A DNA stretch of 9,469 bases from Thioalkalivibrio sp. (GTDB taxonomy: Bacteria > Pseudomonadota > Gammaproteobacteria > Ectothiorhodospirales > Ectothiorhodospiraceae): contig PWGH01000021.1 of the NCBI GenBank assembly GCA_003555285.1, positions 1 through 9,469 of the forward strand. The letters run 5' to 3'. Shown here piece by piece: positions 6,003 through 9,469 of this stretch; position 1 is the stretch's first letter; every line of letters begins with the position of its first letter. Position numbers and translations under genes: made by a program. The notes beneath the pieces were generated by a model. It was given only the letters and a program-made list of their open reading frames with translations, did no database searches and was not told where the DNA came from.

Positions 6003-6956
6003 ATGGACCGAAGGGAGCTCAACAAGCACCAATGGGTCAATACGCTGCAGTCGGCGGTGCTTCTGCTCGGCCTGATGGCCCTGCTGGGGCTGATCGGCCT
6101 GCTGATCGCCGGCCCGTGGTACGGGCTCACGGCGATGGTGGCGGTGGGTCTCTTGTACCTGTTCCACCCCTCGATTCCACCGCTGCTGGTGATGCGGATG
6201 TACCGCGCACGCCAGCTGAGCCGGATCGATACGCCGATCCTCAGCGACGTGATGGATGAATTGACCGCGCGCGCGGGGCTGCCGCAGCCACCGGCGCTGT
6301 TCTACATCCCGAGCCCGATGGTCAGCGCCTTCTCGGTGGGCGATCGCCGCAACGCGGCCATCGCGCTGTCCGATGGGCTGTTGCGCCAACTGAATCTGCG
6401 GGAAGTGGTGACGGTGCTCGGGCATGAGTTGAGCCATGTCGCCAACAACGATCTGCGCACGATGACCTTCGCCGACTTGTCCAGCCGGGTGACCAGCCTG
6501 CTCTCGCTACTGGGCCTGCTGTTGCTGGTCATCAATCTGCCCCTGTTGTTCGTGGACGAAGCGGTGATCAGTTGGCCCGCGATTGCCTTGCTGGTGTTCG
6601 CACCCACCATCAGCACCCTGTTGCAATTGGGCCTGTCGCGCAGCCGGGAGTACCAGGCGGATCTGGGTGCCGCGGCGCTCACCGGCGATCCGGCCGGCAT
6701 GGCGCAGGCTCTGCAGCGGATGGAGCAGGCCCAGGGCGGGTTGTGGGAACAGGTGTTGTTGCCCGGACGGCGGGTCCCCGAGCCCTCCTGGTTGCGGACC
6801 CATCCGCCGACCGAGCGGCGGATCGAGCGGCTGAAGGCCCTGGAGGCCCAGATCGACGAGCCGCCGCTGTTCGAGGAGCGCGGCTACGATGTGCGATCGG
6901 TGTTGCGTTCCGATCTGCGTCGCCCGCGCTGGCACATCGGCGGCCTGTGGTTCTGA
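6003..6956 (+). CDS. M48 family membrane zinc metalloprotease (HtpX-like)
   Basis: A 317-residue integral membrane protease of family M48. Such enzymes cut misfolded or damaged membrane proteins with an active site facing the cytoplasm. HELSH at residues 141-145 supplies two zinc-ligand histidines and the catalytic glutamate, followed by the usual NND (148-150). SREYQAD provides the third ligand, Glu216. Hydrophobic segments lie at about 16-36, 40-55, 165-185 and 188-209, the four-helix plan of HtpX. The preceding SAFSVGDRRNAAIALSDGLL segment is a family hallmark (normally AFATG). The ATG at 6003 is preceded by GAGGGGAT (5988-5995). Length is slightly above E. coli HtpX, with an extra C-terminal tail. 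It is distinct from the HyaD/HybD peptidases that process hydrogenase large subunits, so a hydrogenase role is not implied by family. The specific name htpX is not assigned because M48 has several membrane subfamilies. Confidence 0.92.
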   Translation: MDRRELNKHQWVNTLQSAVLLLGLMALLGLIGLLIAGPWYGLTAMVAVGLLYLFHPSIPPLLVMRMYRARQLSRIDTPILSDVMDELTARAGLPQPPALFYIPSPMVSAFSVGDRRNAAIALSDGLLRQLNLREVVTVLGHELSHVANNDLRTMTFADLSSRVTSLLSLLGLLLLVINLPLLFVDEAVISWPAIALLVFAPTISTLLQLGLSRSREYQADLGAAALTGDPAGMAQALQRMEQAQGGLWEQVLLPGRRVPEPSWLRTHPPTERRIERLKALEAQIDEPPLFEERGYDVRSVLRSDLRRPRWHIGGLWF

Positions 6957-7023
6957 GGTGCGCGCCGGGCAGTCCGGCTGCTGTGCCAAGTCATGCCATG
7001 TTATGCCTGGGGCGACCGCAAGT

Positions 7024-7051
7024 TGGTTTGCATTGGGTATCCGCGTAGACT
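7024..7051 (+). promoter_or_regulatory. Candidate sigma70-type promoter for slyD
   Basis: TTGGTT (7024-7029) and TAGACT (7046-7051) are 16 bases apart, matching -35/-10 at 3 of 6 and 4 of 6 positions. They lie 33 bases upstream of the slyD ATG in a locally AT-richer stretch. The match is weak but correctly placed. Confidence 0.25.
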
Positions 7052-7083
7052 TTTCGCCCATTAACCGAAACCTGGGACACATT

Positions 7084-7569
7084 ATGCAAGTTGCCGCGAA
7101 CAAGGTTGTATCCATCGAGTACACACTGACCAATGCACAGGGCCAGGTCATGGATAGTTCCGTGGACCGCGAGCCGATGGCCTATTTGCAGGGTCACCAG
7201 AACATCATCCCCGGCCTGGAATCGGCGTTGGAGGGCAAGGCGGTCGGGGATCAGCTTCAGGTGACGATCGAGCCGGCCGAGGCCTATGGCGAACGCGACG
7301 AATCGCTGCGTCAGGCGGTACCCCGAAAGATGTTCGAGGATGCCGACAATGTGCAGGTGGGCATGCAGTTCCAGACCATGACCGAGCAGGGTACGCAGGT
7401 CGTGACCGTGACCCAGATGGATGCCGAAGAGGTGACCATCGACGCCAATCATCCGCTGGCTGGCGAGACCCTGACCTTCGATGTCACCGTGGTCGATATC
7501 CGGGAGCCCTCGCAGGAGGAGCTGGAACACGGTCACGTCCATGGACCGCACGACGAGCACCATCATTGA
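7084..7569 (+). CDS. slyD: SlyD-type FKBP peptidyl-prolyl isomerase with His-rich tail
   Basis: A 161-residue cytoplasmic FKBP-type prolyl isomerase and chaperone. SlyD proteins also bind nickel through a metal-rich tail and assist HypB in loading Ni into [NiFe]-hydrogenase. The split FKBP domain is seen in SIEYTLTNAQGQVMDSS, YLQGHQNIIPGLESALEG and the C-terminal LAGETLTFDVTVVDIREPS. The insert-in-flap chaperone domain covers about residues 70-125. The tail from residue 148 has seven histidines (EHGHVHGPHDEHHH) and no cysteines; the E. coli tail is longer and also has cysteines. The frame is open upstream to 6889, but ATG 7084 gives the standard N-terminus. Its Shine-Dalgarno region is weak (CTGGGA). 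It lies 127 bases after the protease gene and ends before a strong terminator. Other FKBPs (FkpB) lack this tail, so SlyD is favoured. Confidence 0.92.
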   Translation: MQVAANKVVSIEYTLTNAQGQVMDSSVDREPMAYLQGHQNIIPGLESALEGKAVGDQLQVTIEPAEAYGERDESLRQAVPRKMFEDADNVQVGMQFQTMTEQGTQVVTVTQMDAEEVTIDANHPLAGETLTFDVTVVDIREPSQEELEHGHVHGPHDEHHH

Positions 7570-7580
7570 GCGAACTCGCC

Positions 7581-7602
7581 TGTGGGCGCGATCGCTCCCA
7601 CA
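7581..7602. repeat. Palindromic element around GCGATCGC after slyD
   Basis: TGTGGG (7581-7586) pairs with CCCACA (7597-7602) around the perfect palindrome GCGATCGC (7588-7595), with one mismatch between them. Such TGTGGG...GCGATCGC...CCCACA hairpins resemble REP-like elements of gammaproteobacteria. It lies in the 3' untranslated region of slyD, 12 bases upstream of the terminator stem. Confidence 0.5.
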
Positions 7603-7614
7603 CGACGATCTGCT

Positions 7615-7645
7615 GAAAGAGGCCCCCGTTCCGGGGGCCTCTTTC
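7615..7645. terminator. Bidirectional terminator hairpin between slyD and the convergent lipoprotein gene
   Basis: A perfect 14-base stem runs GAAAGAGGCCCCCG (7615-7628) to CGGGGGCCTCTTTC (7632-7645), with a three-base loop TTC. The A/T-richer foot places TCTTTC at the 3' side on both strands. This is the form of a bidirectional intrinsic terminator, though no long T-run follows. Its position 45 bases after slyD and 30 bases after the lipoprotein stop on the other strand fits. Confidence 0.85.
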
Positions 7646-7675
7646 GTGGGGCCTGGTCGTCTGGATCGTGGCCGT

Positions 7676-8359
7676 CTAGACCGCAGACACGGAGTCGATC
7701 ATGGTCAGGAAACGTTCCTCTTCCTGATGCACGGTCGCTTGCGGACCGGTGAACTTGAAGAAGACCGCGCCCTCGGGACCCTCGACGATCGCGCCGATGA
7801 GGCTGTAGCCCGGACGCACGTCGGCGCGCGGTGCCATCGGTCCGGCAGCGGCATTGTAGCTGCCGCTGGCCCGCACCAGGGTGACCGGAATGCCGTTCAC
7901 CTCGATCCGCTCCCGTTCCGCGACTTCATGCGTGGGCCGGCCATCGTCCTGGTCGAACTGCTGGAACCAGCGGTCGACGTTGGCACCCACGGTACCGCCC
8001 TGGTCCGGGCCGAAGTAGAACACCGCGATCTCGCCGCGATCCGAATCGCCATCGGCGGGCGCGGTGCTGTAGGTCGCGGCGCGCATCGGGCGTTGCCCCT
8101 GGATCTGCCACTGTTCCGGAACCGACCAGGACAGGCCGGCCGTGCTGCTGGCGTCGCCGGTGGCCATGCCATTGGTGCCATAGGGCCGCGCAGAGGCCTG
8201 CGGTTGTCCCATCGCCGGATGCGGGGTCGGGCTCATCGCCATGTCGGGATTCGCCCCCGTGGGGGCCTGGGTCGTTGTTTCGTCGGGGGAACAGGCGGCA
8301 AGAAACAGGGAGACAGAGAGCGCCAGCAATGCGCCGAGGGTGCGTCGAGTCATGAGCAT
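7676..8359 (-). CDS. Conserved hypothetical lipoprotein
   Basis: A 227-residue lipoprotein of unknown function. Residues 1-22 form a type II signal peptide with a basic start (MLMTRRTLG), a hydrophobic core and the lipobox LFLAAC, with Cys23 as the lipid-attachment site. Ser24 follows, so outer-membrane sorting by the Lol rule is likely. A low-complexity Pro/Met/Thr/Ala linker covers about residues 24-74. A compact soluble domain then starts at LSWSVPEQWQ and includes GEIAVFYFGPDQGG, VDRWFQQFDQDDGRP, GSYNAAAGPM, GYSLIGAIVEGPEG and VFFKFTGP, ending DSVSAV. I recall this domain as a recurring uncharacterised family in proteobacteria and planctomycetes but cannot name it. The start is placed at 8359, where a weak GAG lies 6 bases upstream; the ATG at 8353 is equally possible, and the in-frame ATG at 8497 would bury the signal peptide. 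It is convergent with slyD and divergent from hypX. Confidence 0.85.
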   Translation of the reverse strand: MLMTRRTLGALLALSVSLFLAACSPDETTTQAPTGANPDMAMSPTPHPAMGQPQASARPYGTNGMATGDASSTAGLSWSVPEQWQIQGQRPMRAATYSTAPADGDSDRGEIAVFYFGPDQGGTVGANVDRWFQQFDQDDGRPTHEVAERERIEVNGIPVTLVRASGSYNAAAGPMAPRADVRPGYSLIGAIVEGPEGAVFFKFTGPQATVHQEEERFLTMIDSVSAV

Positions 8360-8461
8360 AAGGGTCTCGCGGAAGGTGGAAAGAGAGCGGCAGGTCATGG
8401 AGTTTGGTGGTGCTACCGAAGGCACAGGGCCGACCCGGCGCCGGTTTGCAGGTCGTTTTGA

Positions 8462-8496
8462 TGATCGCCTGAGCTTAGCAGATTCGTTGGCGATCA
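8462..8496. promoter_or_regulatory. Inverted repeat flanking a candidate extended -10 box for the lipoprotein gene
   Basis: TGATCGCC (8462-8469) and GGCGATCA (8489-8496) form a perfect 8-base inverted repeat with a 19-base spacer. Between them, the minus strand reads TGCTAAGCT (8480-8472), an extended -10-type sequence pointing toward the lipoprotein gene. This arrangement could be an operator over a promoter, but no -35 box is clear. Confidence 0.25.
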
Positions 8497-8569
8497 CACC
8501 CTGCTACCCCGACGCGTTACCGCGACATCCTGCGCGGCGCCGCGGGGTGTTGGTATCCTGATCGTCATC

Positions 8570-9469
8570 ATGCGCATACTCTTTCTGACCCATAGCTTCA
8601 ACAGCCTTTGTCAACGCCTGTTCGTGGAATTGCGACGCCTGGGGCACGAAGTCGCCATCGAGTTCGACATCAACGATCAGGTCACCGAGGAGGCGGTGGC
8701 GCTGTACCGCCCGGACCTGGTCATCGCGCCGTTTTTGAAGCGGGCGATCCCGGAGTCGGTATGGCGCAATACGCTGTGCTGGATCGTGCACCCGGGCCCA
8801 ATCGGCGATCGCGGACCGGCGGCGCTGGATTGGGCGATCGAGGACGATGCCGCGCAGTGGGGCGTGACTGTGCTGCAGGCCGATGCCCAGATGGATGCCG
8901 GCGCCGTCTGGGCCTCGGTGGACTTTCCGATGCGGGCTGCTTGCAAGAGCAGCCTGTACCGGCGCGAGGTCAACGAGGCCGCGGTCCGTGCGGTCCGCTG
9001 GGCGCTGGAACGATGGCAGGAACCGAGCTTTCGGCCGATGCCACTGCCGGTGGGCCTGGACGGCACCCTCGGGCATTGGCGGCCGTCGATCCCGGCGGCC
9101 GCACGCCGCATCGACTGGGCGCGGGACGAGACTGCAAAGGTGCTGCGCCGGATCCGCGCGGCCGACGGTGCGCCCGGCGTGCGCGATGTGATCCTCGGGC
9201 TGCCGGTGCGCCTGTTCAATGCGTGGCCAGAGGGGCGGCTGCGCGGCGACCCGGGGGCGATCATCGCCACGCGCGACGGCGCGATCTGCCGGGCGACGCG
9301 GGACGGCGCCGTGTGGATTACCCACCTGCGCCGGCTCGAGTTCGCGCCGGACCCCTTGAGCGCACCAGAGACCTCGAAGGCGCCAGAGACCTTGAAGCCG
9401 CCAGAGACCTTGAAGCTGCCGGCGACCCAGGTGCTGGGACCGGAACGCCTGGCCGGCGTGCCCGAGATC
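8570..9469 (+). CDS. hypX: Hydrogenase maturation factor HypX (HoxX), N-terminal part, cut by window end
   Basis: HypX makes the CO ligand of the [NiFe] active site from N10-formyl-tetrahydrofolate via formyl-CoA, allowing hydrogenase maturation in air. The first 300 residues are present: a formyltransferase-like N-terminal domain starting MRILFLTHSFNSLCQRLF, with IVHPGPIGDRGPAALDWAI (His74) and MDAGAVW (Asp109). These correspond to the His and Asp of formyl-THF-using enzymes. The linker-type region contains GLPVRLFNAWPEG and GAVWITHLRR. The C-terminal enoyl-CoA hydratase-like domain, which should follow to a total near 550-600 residues, lies beyond the right edge. An in-frame repeat of six-residue units (PETLKP type) occupies residues 266-283, just before LPATQVLG. 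The ATG at 8570 gives the family N-terminus, but no clear Shine-Dalgarno site precedes it. It is divergent from the lipoprotein gene. Confidence 0.93.
   Translation, partial: MRILFLTHSFNSLCQRLFVELRRLGHEVAIEFDINDQVTEEAVALYRPDLVIAPFLKRAIPESVWRNTLCWIVHPGPIGDRGPAALDWAIEDDAAQWGVTVLQADAQMDAGAVWASVDFPMRAACKSSLYRREVNEAAVRAVRWALERWQEPSFRPMPLPVGLDGTLGHWRPSIPAAARRIDWARDETAKVLRRIRAADGAPGVRDVILGLPVRLFNAWPEGRLRGDPGAIIATRDGAICRATRDGAVWITHLRRLEFAPDPLSAPETSKAPETLKPPETLKLPATQVLGPERLAGVPEI
9365..9418 (+). repeat. Three 18-base in-frame tandem repeats within hypX
   Basis: Units CCAGAGACCTCGAAGGCG (9365-9382), CCAGAGACCTTGAAGCCG (9383-9400) and CCAGAGACCTTGAAGCTG (9401-9418) encode PETSKA, PETLKP and PETLKL. Units 2 and 3 match at 17/18 and units 1 and 2 at 16/18. 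Diverged flanking versions PDPLSA (9347-9364) and PATQVL (9419-9436) suggest that the array grew from the native sequence. Confidence 0.85.

Noticed and set aside
5628..6075. Small plus- and minus-strand open frames in the repeat-rich gap
   Set aside because: They run through the dispersed repeats and have no coding character.
6889..7083. Longer slyD starting inside the protease gene
   Set aside because: The extension would overlap the M48 gene and add 65 residues absent from SlyD. ATG 7084 gives the standard N-terminus.
176..8812. HIP1-like enrichment of GCGATCGC (176-183, 1608-1615, 6340-6347, 7588-7595, 8805-8812)
   Set aside because: Five copies in 9.5 kb is somewhat above random expectation but far below true HIP1 genomes, and four of the five lie inside genes with ordinary codons.

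Overview
The window is high-GC, gene-dense DNA. It reads as a proteobacterium, most likely a gammaproteobacterium of the Chromatiales (purple sulfur) type. That placement is an inference from protein style and from the kind of palindromic and 'TCTTCGTGG' intergenic repeats present; no rRNA or other marker supports it. The subject is [NiFe]-hydrogenase maturation: hypF, hypC, hypD and hypE run left to right, and a hypX gene leaves the window at the right edge. No hydrogenase structural genes, hypA or hypB are visible, so they must lie elsewhere.

Layout. Positions 1 to about 160 are anomalous. HypF homology begins abruptly near 155-170, its usual N-terminal acylphosphatase domain is absent in all three plus frames, and the minus strand of the first ~136 bases reads like part of a [4Fe-4S] ferredoxin. 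hypF then runs to 2323. A 145-base gap with a palindromic repeat separates it from hypC (2469), hypD and hypE, which overlap each other by 4 bases and look translationally coupled. After 157 bases comes a gamma-class carbonic anhydrase-like gene (5072-5602). A 400-base gene-free stretch (5603-6002) is built largely from short dispersed repeats. An M48 (HtpX-like) membrane metalloprotease (6003-6956) and a SlyD-type FKBP prolyl isomerase with a histidine-rich tail (7084-7569) follow. A strong hairpin terminator (7615-7645) sits between slyD and a convergent minus-strand lipoprotein gene (7676-8359). Divergent from the lipoprotein gene, hypX starts at 8570 and is cut by the window end.

How the genes fit together. 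From family knowledge, HypF and HypE convert the carbamoyl group of carbamoyl phosphate into a thiocyanate on the C-terminal cysteine of HypE. HypC and HypD assemble the Fe(CN)2CO moiety. HypX makes the CO ligand from N10-formyl-tetrahydrofolate under oxic conditions. SlyD can bind nickel and assist the Ni-insertion step. The window therefore covers CN formation, Fe assembly, an aerobic CO source and a Ni helper. The carbonic anhydrase-like protein, the M48 protease and the lipoprotein have no established hydrogenase role; any link is inferred from position alone.

I see no clearly new system. The points most worth a second look are the broken or chimeric 5' end of hypF, the carbonic anhydrase gene beside hypE, the repeat-composite intergenic region, and an in-frame 18-base repeat expansion in hypX.
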